64,000 nt of DNA from Nocardioides sp. IC4_145 (GTDB lineage Bacteria > Actinomycetota > Actinomycetes > Propionibacteriales > Nocardioidaceae): assembly GCF_011250565.1 (NCBI RefSeq), contig NZ_JAANMS010000005.1:1-64000 (forward strand), read 5' to 3'. Shown piece after piece: positions 33,060 through 41,478 of this stretch. The notes below the pieces were generated by a model. It was not told the origin of the DNA and did not search any database. It saw only the letters and a program-made list of their open reading frames with translations. The translations under genes and the position numbers were made by a program. Every line of letters begins with the position of its first letter. Position 1 is the stretch's first letter.

Positions 33060-34123
33060 GCCGCCATCCTGCCGCGCCCCGCCGACGTCGTGCCGAGCCG
33101 GCGGGCGGCCCGGCCGACCACCAGCCCGACGACCACGCCGAGGAGCGTCTCGACGCCGCGGTCGAGCAGCAGCGTGGCGGTCGGGGTCGGCGCGACGAGG
33201 TGGACCATCAGCAGCGCCAGCGGGGTGATCACCACGAGCGCCGCGGCGTAGTTGCGGCCGACCAGGAGCTCGGCCAGCACCTGGAGCAGGACCACGACGA
33301 GCACCACGCCCAGCGGGCTGGGGTCCCAGGCGAGCAGCAGCGCGGCGAGGCCGAGCCCGAGCGTCGTCCCGACGATGCGGTGCAACCCACGGACCACCTG
33401 TCGCAGCGGGTCGGCAGCGGCGAGCGGCACGACGGCGGAGACCATCGCCCAGTACGGGTGGCCGATGCCGAGCCCGGTCGCCAGCGCCCCGGCGACCAGG
33501 ACCGCGAGCGCGCTGGGCGCGACGTGGCGCCACAGACCCGTGCTCCGCCCGATGGCCGGCTCGCCGGGCGGGCGCGTGGCGGCGTACCCCCACTGACGCC
33601 GCAGCCCGGCGCCGGCGTTGCCGACGAGGAGCGCGAACGCCGCGGTGGCGCCGGCGACGAGGAGCGCGACCGGGGCGTCGGCCGGCTCGCTGGGGATCGA
33701 GGCGCAGGCGGTGAACGCGAAGACCGGGAACAGCGCGCCGGGCGGGTGCCACCGCTGCCGGTCGGACAGGACGGCGGCGCCGGCAGCGAGCAGGGCGGCC
33801 AGGGGCACGGCGAGCCAGGCGCGGTGCTCCGAGGTGCCGACGAGCACGCCGGCCACGACCACGCCGGCGAGCAGCACGCCCACCTCGGTCTGCAGGCGCA
33901 GGCGCAGCGGCCCGACCCGCTCGCGTCCGTAGAGCGAGGTGAACGCGCCGAACGCCGCGTAGATCGACCACTCGACCCGGTCGGCCGCGAGCAGCACGAG
34001 CAGCGGCACCAGGACCGTGAGCCCGGCGCGGGCGGCGACCCGGTGCGCGCCGGCGTGCGGCCCGAAGCCGAGCAGCTCGTCGACGAGCTGTCCGGCCCGG
34101 GACCGAGGAGCCTCGGCCGTCAG
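33056..34123 (-). CDS. FUSC-family aromatic-acid-exporter-like membrane protein, probable CTG start
   Basis: The 355-residue protein has the FUSC signature region [20 protein letters not shown] and repeated hydrophobic helices in two halves, the second being FUSC_2-like ([20 protein letters not shown]). The first GTG is at 34009, but conserved-looking sequence [16 protein letters not shown] extends upstream of it in frame and no ATG, GTG or TTG occurs before the ilvD stop. A CTG at 34123 overlaps that stop as CTGA, exactly where an ATGA or GTGA would be expected. Start by a CTG codon is therefore proposed. Substrates are unknown. Confidence 0.75.
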   Translation of the reverse strand: MTAEAPRSRAGQLVDELLGFGPHAGAHRVAARAGLTVLVPLLVLLAADRVEWSIYAAFGAFTSLYGRERVGPLRLRLQTEVGVLLAGVVVAGVLVGTSEHRAWLAVPLAALLAAGAAVLSDRQRWHPPGALFPVFAFTACASIPSEPADAPVALLVAGATAAFALLVGNAGAGLRRQWGYAATRPPGEPAIGRSTGLWRHVAPSALAVLVAGALATGLGIGHPYWAMVSAVVPLAAADPLRQVVRGLHRIVGTTLGLGLAALLLAWDPSPLGVVLVVVLLQVLAELLVGRNYAAALVVITPLALLMVHLVAPTPTATLLLDRGVETLLGVVVGLVVGRAARRLGTTSAGRGRMAA

Positions 34124-35826
34124 CTGGTGACCGCGCCGTGCGCGGCGGAGCGGACGGTGGCGGCGTACTTGCCGAGGACGCCGCGGGTGTACTTCGGCGG
34201 GTTGGGGGTCCAGCCGACCTTCCTGCTCTCGATGTCGTCGATCTCGACCTCGAGGCTGCGGTTGAGCACGTCAAGCGTGATCGGGTCGCCGTCGCGGACG
34301 AACGCGATCGGGCCGCCGTCGACGGCCTCCGGGGCGACGTGGCCGACGCAGAGGCCGGTGGTGCCGCCGGAGAAGCGACCGTCGGTGAGGAGCAGGACGT
34401 CCTTGCCGAGGCCCGCGCCCTTGATCGCACCGGTGATCGCGAGCATCTCGCGCATGCCCGGACCGCCCTTGGGGCCCTCGTAGCGGATGACCACGACGTC
34501 GCCGGCGACGATGCGGCCCTCGGCCAGCGCGTCCATCGCGGCGCGCTCGCCGTCGAAGACCCGGGCGGTGCCGGTGAAGACCGACTCGTCGAACCCGGCC
34601 GACTTCACGACCGCGCCCTCGGGGGCCAGCGAGCCCTTGAGGATGGTCAGGCCGCCGGTCTTGTGGATCGGGCGGTCGAGGCTGCGGATGACGTCGTCGT
34701 CGAGGTCCGGCGGGGCCAGGTCGGCGAGGTTCTCGGCCAGGGTCTTGCCGGTGACGGTGAGGCAGTCGCCGTGCATGAGCCCGGCGTCGAGGAGCGCCTT
34801 CATCACGACCGGGATGCCGCCGATCTTGTCGACGTCGTACATGACGTACTTGCCGAACGGCTTGAGGTCGCCGAGGTGCGGCACCTTGTCGCCGATCCGG
34901 TTGAAGTCGTCGATGGTCAGGTCGACCTCGGCCTCGCGGGCCATGGCGAGCAGGTGGAGCACGGCGTTGGTGGAGCCGCCGAGGGCCATGACGACGGTGA
35001 TGGCGTTCTCGAACGCCTCCTTGGTCATGATCTGGCGCGCGGTGATGCCCTTGCGCAGCAGGTTGACCACGGCCTCGCCGGACTTGTGGGCGAAGCCGTC
35101 GCGCCGGCGGTCGACCGCCGGCGGAGCGGCCGAGCCGGGCAGCGACATGCCGATCGCCTCGGCGACGGCGGCCATGGTGTTGGCGGTGTACATGCCGCCG
35201 CACGCGCCCTCGCCCGGGCAGATCGCGCGCTCGACCTTGTCGACCTCCTCGCGGGTGATCTTGCCGGCCAGGCAGGCGCCGACGGCCTCGAAGGCGTCGA
35301 TGATCGTGACGTCCTTGCCGTCCACGTTGCCCGGCATGATCGAGCCCGCGTAGAGGAAGACGCTGGAGAGGTCGAGGCGGGCCGCGGCCATCATCATGCC
35401 CGGCAGCGACTTGTCGCAGCCGGCCAGCAGCACCGAGCCGTCGAGGCGCTCGGCGCTCATCACGACCTCGACGGAGTCGGCGATGACCTCGCGCGAGACC
35501 AGCGAGTAGTGCATGCCCTCGTGGCCCATGGAGATGCCGTCGGAGACCGAGATGGTCCCGAACTCCATCGGGAAGCCGCCCGCCGCGTGCACGCCGTTCT
35601 TGGCGGCCTTCGCGAGGCGGTCCAGCGAGAGGTTGCAGGGGGTGATCTCGTTCCAGCTCGACGCGACGCCGATCTGGGGCTTCTCCCAGTCGTCGTCGCC
35701 CATGCCGACCGCACGGAGCATGCCGCGCGCCGCGGCCCGCTCGAGACCGTCGGTGACGTCGCGCGAGCGGGGCTTGATGTCGGGCGTGCTGGGGGTCTGG
35801 GCCTGCTGCGGGTCCTGCTCGGTCAT
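34120..35826 (-). CDS. ilvD: Dihydroxy-acid dehydratase
   Basis: The 568-residue Fe-S enzyme dehydrates dihydroxy acids to 2-oxo acids in Ile/Val synthesis. Cluster-binding Cys lie in [22 protein letters not shown] and [16 protein letters not shown]; the C-terminal [19 protein letters not shown] motif is characteristic. ATG 35826. It heads the operon ilvD - FUSC - S66 peptidase. I see no leader ORF or terminator upstream, in contrast to cimA, ilvB and leuB. Confidence 0.95.
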   Translation of the reverse strand: MTEQDPQQAQTPSTPDIKPRSRDVTDGLERAAARGMLRAVGMGDDDWEKPQIGVASSWNEITPCNLSLDRLAKAAKNGVHAAGGFPMEFGTISVSDGISMGHEGMHYSLVSREVIADSVEVVMSAERLDGSVLLAGCDKSLPGMMMAAARLDLSSVFLYAGSIMPGNVDGKDVTIIDAFEAVGACLAGKITREEVDKVERAICPGEGACGGMYTANTMAAVAEAIGMSLPGSAAPPAVDRRRDGFAHKSGEAVVNLLRKGITARQIMTKEAFENAITVVMALGGSTNAVLHLLAMAREAEVDLTIDDFNRIGDKVPHLGDLKPFGKYVMYDVDKIGGIPVVMKALLDAGLMHGDCLTVTGKTLAENLADLAPPDLDDDVIRSLDRPIHKTGGLTILKGSLAPEGAVVKSAGFDESVFTGTARVFDGERAAMDALAEGRIVAGDVVVIRYEGPKGGPGMREMLAITGAIKGAGLGKDVLLLTDGRFSGGTTGLCVGHVAPEAVDGGPIAFVRDGDPITLDVLNRSLEVEIDDIESRKVGWTPNPPKYTRGVLGKYAATVRSAAHGAVTS

Positions 35827-35886
35827 GAGATTCAGCCTAGTCCCGGACGCCGCCCGCCCCCGGGCGGTCTCAGCGGGTGTGACGTG

Positions 35887-36978
35887 TCAGACGGCGGCGG
35901 CGCGCACGACCATGACGTCGGGCAGGTCGGCGACCGCGCAGCGCCAGGTGTCGCCCCCGTCGGGCGAGCACCAGACGGTGCCGTTGCGGGCGCCGACGTA
36001 CACGCCGACCGAGGGGTGCTCGTCGGTGCACATCGCGTCGCGCACGACCGCGACCCAGAGCCCGTCGGGCAGGCCGTCGGGACCGCTGCCGAGCTCCTCC
36101 CAGGACTCCCCCGCGTCCCGCGACCGCCACACCCGCGCGCGCCCGTCGGGCGGGAACCGGCCGTCGCCGAGCGGGAAGACGTAGATCGTGTCCGGGTCGT
36201 GCGGGTGCACGACGACGGGGAAGCCGAAGTCGCTGGGCAGGCCGTCGGCGATCGAGGTCCAGGTGGCGGCGTGGTCGTCGGAGCGGTAGACGCCGCCGTG
36301 GTTCTGCAGGTAGAGCCGCTCGGGCCGTGCCGGGTGCCGGGTCACCTTGTGCACGCACTGGCCGAGCTCGGGGAACTGCTCGCCCTCGGGCAGGAACTCC
36401 GCCCGGATGCCGACGTTGCGCGGTCGCCACGAGGCGCCGCCGTCGGAGGTCTGGTAGACCCCGCCGGTCGAGATCGCGACCGTGACCGACGCGGGGTCGG
36501 TCGGGTGCGGCAGCACCGTGTGGAACGCCTGGCCGCCGAAGCCCTCGCCCCACTCGAGCCGGTGCGGGTGGTCCCACAGCGCCCGCTCGAGCGCGAACGT
36601 CTCGCCGCCGTCGCGCGAGCGGAACACCGCACCCGGCTCGGTGCCTGCCCACACCACCCCGGGCTCGGCGCCGGCGACGAGCTGCCAGATCCGCTCGACC
36701 GAGGCGTCGACGTCGTCGGGGAACCGGACCGCCCCGCCCGGGGTCTGCTCCCACGTCGCGCCGAGGTCGTCGGAGCGCCACACCTGGGGACCGAGCCAGG
36801 ACGACGACGCGCCGGCGAGCAGCCGGACGCGTCCGTCGCGGGTGTCGACCAGGCAGGAGTAGACCTCCTCCATGGCGAAGTGCGGGCCGGTGAACGTCCA
36901 GTCCTCGCGCGCCTCGTCGGACCGCCCGACCCAGAGCCCCTTGCGGGTGCCGACCATGAGGACCGTGCTGCGGGCCAT
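35887..36978 (-). CDS. BNR/sialidase-like beta-propeller protein
   Basis: The 363-residue protein contains at least five Asp-box/BNR motifs (SDDLGATWEQ, SRDGGETFA, TSDGGASWRP, SDDHAATWTS, SRDAGESWEE, SPDGGDTWR) that form propeller blades. It lacks a signal peptide and the sialidase arginine triad is not apparent, so it is unlikely to be a true sialidase. Similar actinobacterial proteins are annotated as exo-alpha-sialidase-like or WD40/YVTN repeat proteins of unknown role. GGAAGGAG lies upstream of ATG 36978. Divergent from the EamA exporter with a 42-bp gap. Confidence 0.85.
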   Translation of the reverse strand: MARSTVLMVGTRKGLWVGRSDEAREDWTFTGPHFAMEEVYSCLVDTRDGRVRLLAGASSSWLGPQVWRSDDLGATWEQTPGGAVRFPDDVDASVERIWQLVAGAEPGVVWAGTEPGAVFRSRDGGETFALERALWDHPHRLEWGEGFGGQAFHTVLPHPTDPASVTVAISTGGVYQTSDGGASWRPRNVGIRAEFLPEGEQFPELGQCVHKVTRHPARPERLYLQNHGGVYRSDDHAATWTSIADGLPSDFGFPVVVHPHDPDTIYVFPLGDGRFPPDGRARVWRSRDAGESWEELGSGPDGLPDGLWVAVVRDAMCTDEHPSVGVYVGARNGTVWCSPDGGDTWRCAVADLPDVMVVRAAAV

Positions 36979-37020
36979 CCCCGCTCCTTCCGCCGTGCCG
37001 ATGTCCCCTACGTTGACCCG

Positions 37021-37899
37021 GTGACGCGGACGAACTCATCGGCGGCCGTCCGCTCGGTCTCCCCGGTCTGGCTCGTCCTGGCCGGGATCGCCTCGGTCCA
37101 GCTCGGCGCCTCCGTCGCGAAGTCGCTCTTCGACGAGGTCTCACCCTCCACGATCGTCTGGCTCCGGCTGGTCACCAGCGCGCTCGTGCTCGTCGCGGTC
37201 GCCCGACCGGTGCTTCGCGGGAAGACCCGGCAGGACTGGCTGGTCGTGCTGGGGTACGGCGCGTCGCTGGGCTGCATGAACTGGGCGATCTACCAGTCCT
37301 TCCAGCGCATCCCGCTCGGCCTCGCGGTCACCATCGAGTTCGTCGGACCGCTGACGCTGGCGGTGCTCGGGTCGCGCCGGCTGCGCGACCTCGCCTGGGT
37401 CGGCCTGGCCGGCATCGGCGTGCTCCTCCTCGGCTTCGAGCGCACCGACCTCGACCTCGCCGGCGTGGCCTACGCCGTCCTCGCCGGCGCCGCGTGGGCG
37501 GCGTACATCCTGCTCAGCGCGGAGACCGGCGCCCGCTGGCGCGGCCTCGACGGCCTGGCGGTGGCGAGCATCGTGGCGACGCTGCTGCTCTCTCCCGTGG
37601 CGCTGGGGAGGTACGGCGACCAGCTGGCCGACCTGCGCATCGTCCTGATCGGGGCGCTGGTCGGCCTGCTGAGCTCGGTCGTGCCGTACACCTGCGAGCT
37701 CGTCGCCCTCCGCTCGATCAAGCCGTCGGTCTTCAGCGTGCTGATGTCGCTGGAGCCCGCGGCCGCGGCGCTCGCCGGCATCGTGGTGCTCGGCGAGCTG
37801 CTGGCGCCCGTGCAGTGGCTCGCCATGGCCTGCGTGGTGGTCGCCAGCGTGGGCGCGACCCGGACGGGCCGGTCGCTCGCCGAGCCGGTGCCGGACTAG
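37021..37899 (+). CDS. EamA/DMT-family exporter (RhtA-like)
   Basis: The 292-residue protein has ten predicted transmembrane helices in two EamA repeats: NWAIYQSFQRIPLGLAVTIE and FVGPLTLAVLGSRR in the first and VVPYTCELVALRSIKPSVF in the second. Relatives of this type export threonine, homoserine or related amino acids. GTG 37021 is preceded by TACGTT (37009-37014) six bases upstream and no Shine-Dalgarno, which fits a leaderless mRNA. Confidence 0.88.
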   Translation: MTRTNSSAAVRSVSPVWLVLAGIASVQLGASVAKSLFDEVSPSTIVWLRLVTSALVLVAVARPVLRGKTRQDWLVVLGYGASLGCMNWAIYQSFQRIPLGLAVTIEFVGPLTLAVLGSRRLRDLAWVGLAGIGVLLLGFERTDLDLAGVAYAVLAGAAWAAYILLSAETGARWRGLDGLAVASIVATLLLSPVALGRYGDQLADLRIVLIGALVGLLSSVVPYTCELVALRSIKPSVFSVLMSLEPAAAALAGIVVLGELLAPVQWLAMACVVVASVGATRTGRSLAEPVPD

Positions 37900-37921
37900 T
37901 TCACCGGGACGTCACACGACC

Positions 37922-37953
37922 TTGACCGGGGTGTCGTCCCGGCCTCCTAGCGT
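37922..37953 (+). promoter_or_regulatory. Promoter of the small gene at 37960
   Basis: -35 TTGACC (37922-37927) and -10 TAGCGT (37948-37953) are separated by 20 bp; the ATG follows the -10 after six bases. The spacing is a little long, but both hexamers are close to consensus. Confidence 0.55.
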
Positions 37954-37959
37954 CGGGTC

Positions 37960-38187
37960 ATGGCCTCCCGCGCGTCGCTCCCGCTGCTCCCGACCCTCGT
38001 CCGCCGGGTCCGCGAGTGGCCGGAGGAGTCGCAGCTGCAGGCCAGGCGCAACGCCATGGTCGCCTCCACCGCACTGGCCCGACGACGTGCCGAGCGCATC
38101 GAGGTGGAGGAGTTCCTGGCGGCCCGGGCGATGACGGCCGCCCCGGCTGCCCCGGCCACACCGGCCGGTCGCGTCGCGCACGGCTGA
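37960..38187 (+). CDS. Small hypothetical protein (75 aa)
   Basis: The protein starts MASRASLPLLPTLVRRVREW, is Arg- and Ala-rich with a likely amphipathic helix (ARRRAERIEVEEFLAARAMT) and has no membrane segment. Support for a real gene comes from the well-formed promoter immediately upstream and the 12-bp stem-loop directly after the stop. I do not recognise a family. Confidence 0.6.
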   Translation: MASRASLPLLPTLVRRVREWPEESQLQARRNAMVASTALARRRAERIEVEEFLAARAMTAAPAAPATPAGRVAHG

Positions 38188-38191
38188 GGTC

Positions 38192-38221
38192 GCCGGCCCG
38201 GCACCTCCCTGCCGGGCCGGC
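38192..38221 (+). terminator. GC-rich stem-loop after the small gene
   Basis: GCCGGCCCGGCA (38192-38203) pairs perfectly with TGCCGGGCCGGC (38210-38221) across a 6-nt loop, starting 4 bp after the stop codon. No U-tract follows, as is common for actinobacterial terminators. Confidence 0.7.
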
Positions 38222-38340
38222 GGCCTCCTTCGGCCGCTCCGCCGGCCCCTCCGGCCGGTTCGGCCGTCACTCCCGCCACTCGAGCCACACCGGCGGGTCA
38301 CTCCGCGGCCTTCCCCGTCGCTCTTCGGCCATCGCAACAG

Positions 38341-38390
38341 CAGGGAAGCGCCAGCATCCCAAGTTCACTTGGGATGCCGACACTTCCCTG
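38341..38390. repeat. Nested palindrome, repeat family P1 copy 2
   Basis: GCATCCCAAGT-TC-ACTTGGGATGC (38354-38377) is nested inside CAGGGAAG (38341-38348) / CTTCCCTG (38383-38390), giving a 50-bp cruciform-like structure. The inner palindrome is the same as at 17783-17808. It lies between the small gene and the hydrolase gene. Confidence 0.8.
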
Positions 38391-38478
38391 CCTTTCCCAC
38401 CGCCGCACCGACCCGCCCGCCCGTGGGCTCCGCCACGACTCCCGCCGCGGGCCGGACCGCTCTGGCACGCTGGAGCGC

Positions 38479-39405
38479 ATGCAGTCGACCGCGCGCCCCG
38501 CGCCCGCCGCCACCATCGCGTTCTGCGACGTGCTGTCCGACGACGGCACGCGGCTGCGGGCGTGGACCAACGACCCCGAGGGGCGGATCGAGGGCCCGAC
38601 GGTGCTGCTGTGCAACGGCCTGGGCACCAACCCCCTGGTCTGGCCGGCGCTGCTCGAGCCCGACTGCGGCGTGCGGGTCGTGTCGTGGAACCACCGCGGC
38701 ACCGGCGGCTCGGACCGCCCGACCGACCCGGAGGCGTGCGGCGTCGACGAGCTGGTCGAGGACGCGCTGTCGGTGATGGACCACTTCGGGCTCGACAAGG
38801 CGGTGGTCATGGGTTGGTCGATCGGCGTCAACACGATGTTCCAGCTCGCGGTCGACCACCCGGAGCGGGTGAGCGCGCTGCTCGCGGTCGCCGGCGTCCC
38901 GGGCGACACGTTCGCCACGATGCTCGGTCCGCTGCGACTGCCGCGGGTCGCCGCCCGGGCGGTGACGGTCAACCTCTCCAAGGTCGTCAAGCTCGCCGGC
39001 CGTGCGATCACGCCGGTGACGACCCGGCTCCCGATCGGCGACAGGACGATCGCGGTGCTCAGCCACTCCGGCTTCATGTTCCCGGTGGCCGACCCGCAGC
39101 TGACCGCCGCGGCGGTCAAGGAGTTCCTCAGCACGCCGATCGACTGGTACTTCCACATGGCGCTCACCACCGCCCAGCACCGCCGCGTCCCGCTGAGCCG
39201 GGTCGGCGTGCCGTGCGTCTTCGTCGCGGGCCGCTGGGACGTCCTCGCCGGGGCCCGGCACATGGCCACCGCGGCCGAGCGGGTCGCCGACGGCACCTAC
39301 GTCGAGCTGCCGGGGTCGCACTTCGTCCAGATGGAGCACCCCGACGAGGTGCACCGCCAGCTGCTCGACCTGGTCGCGCGGGTCTCCGACGAGAAGGTGG
39401 CCTGA
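38479..39405 (+). CDS. Alpha/beta hydrolase
   Basis: The 308-residue protein has an alpha/beta-hydrolase fold with oxyanion region LLCNGLGTNPLVW, HRGTGGSDRP, nucleophile elbow GWSIGVN (Ser about 114), acid in FVAGRWDVLAG and His in GSHFVQMEHPDE. The substrate is unknown. ATG 38479. The stop codon shares a base with the start of the next gene (TGATG), so the two are an operon. This is a 308-residue cytosolic form without a signal peptide. Confidence 0.88.
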   Translation: MQSTARPAPAATIAFCDVLSDDGTRLRAWTNDPEGRIEGPTVLLCNGLGTNPLVWPALLEPDCGVRVVSWNHRGTGGSDRPTDPEACGVDELVEDALSVMDHFGLDKAVVMGWSIGVNTMFQLAVDHPERVSALLAVAGVPGDTFATMLGPLRLPRVAARAVTVNLSKVVKLAGRAITPVTTRLPIGDRTIAVLSHSGFMFPVADPQLTAAAVKEFLSTPIDWYFHMALTTAQHRRVPLSRVGVPCVFVAGRWDVLAGARHMATAAERVADGTYVELPGSHFVQMEHPDEVHRQLLDLVARVSDEKVA

Positions 39406-40631
39406 TGGACCGGCCGACGAAGCGGCCGCGCACCCGCCGCACGCTCGCGTCGTACGCCGTGGGCGCGGTGCTGCTGCCGGTCGTCCTGGCCGGCTGTGGC
39501 CAGGGCGGCGACGAGGTCGACGTCGACGTGACCGGCACGGCGCCGGCCAGCCCGTCGCCGCAGGCGTCCGAGAGCGCGTCCGGCACCGCGAGCCCCTCGG
39601 CCGGCACCGGCCAGGGACGGGGCGAGCGGGTCGAGCTGCCCACCTCCCGGCGACCGAAGGTCGTGGCGACCGCGGTGACCGGGCTCGCGGCGCCCTGGGG
39701 GCTGGACTTCTTCGCCGACGGCGACGCGATCGTCACCGAGCGCGACACCACCCGCGTGCTGCGTGTCTCGCCGGACGGCGAGGTGACCGAGCTCGGCACC
39801 ATCGACGCGGCGGCACCCGAGGGCGAGGCCGGGTTGCTGGGCGTCGCCCTGTCGCCGGGCTTCGAGCAGGACCGGCTCGTCTACCTCTACGTCACCACCG
39901 CCGAGGACAACCGGGTGGTGCGCGCCGAGCTGGACGGCGACCGGCTCGGTCCGACGCAGGACGTGCTGACCGGCATCCCGAGCGGCTTCATCCACGACGG
40001 CGGCCGGATGCTCTTCGGGCCCGACGGCCACCTCTACGTCTCCACCGGCGAGATCGGCGAGCCCGAGCGCGCGCAGGACCGCGACGACCTCGGCGGCAAG
40101 ATCCTGCGGATCACGCCCGACGGCGAGCCGGCGCCGGGCAACCCGTTCGGCTCACCGGTGTGGTCCTGGGGGCATCGCAACGTCCAGGGGCTCGCGTTCG
40201 ACGGCGAGGGCCGGCTGTGGGCCTCGGAGTTCGGCGACAGCACCTGGGACGAGCTCAACCTGGTCGAGAAGGGCGCCAACTACGGCTGGCCCGAGGTCGA
40301 GGGCCGCGCCGAGGGGACCATCCAGGGCGGCCCGAGCGAGGAGCTCGTCGACCCGCAGGCGCAGTGGCGCACCGACGAGGCCTCCCCCTCGGGGCTGGCC
40401 TACGCCGACGGCCACCTCTACCTCGCCGCGCTCCGCGGCGAGCGGCTCTGGCGCGTCCCGGTCGAGGGCGACGGCGCCGGGGAGCCCGAGGCGTTCCTCG
40501 TCGGCGACCACGGCCGGATGCGCACGGTCGCCTTCGCCCCCGACGGGCGGCTGTGGCTGACCACGAGCAACCGCGACGGCCGCGGCGAGCCCGGCGAGGG
40601 CGACGACCGGATCCTGGTCCTCAAGCCCTGA
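39405..40631 (+). CDS. Sorbosone/glucose dehydrogenase-like beta-propeller lipoprotein
   Basis: The 408-residue protein has a lipobox (LPVVLAGC, about residue 31), a Ser/Pro/Thr-rich linker, then a six-bladed GSDH-type propeller: LAAPWGLDFFADGDAIVTER, GLLGVALSPGF, FIHDGGRMLFGPDGHLYVST, and GHRNVQGLAFDGEGRLW followed by EFGDSTWDELN. This is the PQQ-dependent sugar dehydrogenase fold (Pfam GSDH). Family members include aldose dehydrogenases; no PQQ synthesis genes are in view. Convergent with the S component gene, overlapping by 11 bp. Confidence 0.88.
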   Translation: MDRPTKRPRTRRTLASYAVGAVLLPVVLAGCGQGGDEVDVDVTGTAPASPSPQASESASGTASPSAGTGQGRGERVELPTSRRPKVVATAVTGLAAPWGLDFFADGDAIVTERDTTRVLRVSPDGEVTELGTIDAAAPEGEAGLLGVALSPGFEQDRLVYLYVTTAEDNRVVRAELDGDRLGPTQDVLTGIPSGFIHDGGRMLFGPDGHLYVSTGEIGEPERAQDRDDLGGKILRITPDGEPAPGNPFGSPVWSWGHRNVQGLAFDGEGRLWASEFGDSTWDELNLVEKGANYGWPEVEGRAEGTIQGGPSEELVDPQAQWRTDEASPSGLAYADGHLYLAALRGERLWRVPVEGDGAGEPEAFLVGDHGRMRTVAFAPDGRLWLTTSNRDGRGEPGEGDDRILVLKP

Positions 40632-41478
40632 CAGGCCTCTCGGACCGCACGGTCCCGACCACGGTGGCGCGCCGGGCGGCGCGGCGCAGCGTGGTGAGCA
40701 CCGCCGGTCCGAGCAGCACGACCGCCACCACGTTGGTGATCGCCCGGACGGTGTCGAAGCTGCCGGTCGAGGTGACCAGCGTGTAGACGAGGAACGTCGT
40801 CAGGTTCTCCATCAGCGGCGCGCCCGGCACGAACGCCAGCGACCCCTCGTGTCCGGGGACCTGCACGCCGAGCAGGAACGGCCAGGACGACAGGTTCATC
40901 AGCGCGCCGAAGAGGTACGCCGCCACCGCGGCGTACGCCGCCAGCATCGCGATCTCCCAGCGGCCGCGCACGCGGCGCGGCAGCAGCCCGGCGCCCATGC
41001 CCATCCACGCCGCGCACATCATCTGGAAGGGCAGCCACGGCCCCACGCCGGCGGTCATCAGCGCCGAGGCGAACAGCGACGTGCAGCCGAGCACGAAGCC
41101 GAACCCGGGCCCGAAGACCCGGCCGGCCAGCACCAGCAGGAAGAACACCAGCTCGACCCCGGCCGTCCCCGCCGACACCGCCCGCAGCACCGCCTGGACC
41201 GCGCTCAGCACGCCGAGGACCGCCAGCACCCGCGCGTCCAGGCCGCCCTCGGTGAGCTCGGCCAGCACCACGGCGACCACGACCGGCAGCAGGGCCAGGA
41301 ACAGGAACGGCGGGTCGACCCGGGCGTCGTCGGGGACCTGGAGCAGCAACGGCCAGCCGAGCATCATCAGGCCCGCCAGCGACGCGACCGTCAGCACGAC
41401 CGCCGAGCGGCGTGAGACACGCACGGCGCTGGTCGTCGGGCTGGTCGTCGGGCTGGTCGTCGGGCTGGTCCCGCTCAC
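40621..41478 (-). CDS. ECF transporter S component, predicted cobalamin-specific
   Basis: The 285-residue protein has a Ser-Pro-Thr-Thr triple repeat at its N-terminus (from a 12-bp repeat), a helix LTVASLAGLMMLGWPLLLQ, and an ECF S-type membrane core with GFVLGCTSLFASALMTAGVG followed by PWLPFQMMCAAWMGMGAGLL, the pattern of vitamin-specific S components. It is the last gene of the riboswitch-controlled operon; GTG 41478 overlaps the ATPase stop (GTGA). Substrate assignment to cobalamin rests on the riboswitch and neighbours, not on motif matching to CbrT. Confidence 0.75.
   Translation of the reverse strand: MSGTSPTTSPTTSPTTSAVRVSRRSAVVLTVASLAGLMMLGWPLLLQVPDDARVDPPFLFLALLPVVVAVVLAELTEGGLDARVLAVLGVLSAVQAVLRAVSAGTAGVELVFFLLVLAGRVFGPGFGFVLGCTSLFASALMTAGVGPWLPFQMMCAAWMGMGAGLLPRRVRGRWEIAMLAAYAAVAAYLFGALMNLSSWPFLLGVQVPGHEGSLAFVPGAPLMENLTTFLVYTLVTSTGSFDTVRAITNVVAVVLLGPAVLTTLRRAARRATVVGTVRSERPVRA

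Noticed and set aside
35887..36978. True sialidase
   Set aside because: Asp-box repeats are present but there is no signal peptide and no recognisable catalytic Arg triad, Tyr/Glu pair or FRIP motif.
34138..37020. Very long plus-strand open frame antisense to ilvD and the BNR gene
   Set aside because: It is antisense shadow coding in high-GC DNA; only the part from 37021 is a real gene (EamA exporter). Other long antisense frames, for example over cimA, ligA and gatB, were dismissed for the same reason.
40621..40631. Frameshift or assembly error where the dehydrogenase-like gene and the S-component gene overlap
   Set aside because: Short tail-to-tail overlaps occur at several places here (cimA/TetR, ABC-F/MSMEG_6728) and both proteins end naturally.
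41425..41475. 12-bp tandem repeat (gtcgggctggtc) as a regulatory repeat
   Set aside because: It is in frame and encodes the Ser-Pro-Thr-Thr repeats at the N-terminus of the S component, so it is more simply a coding low-complexity tail.
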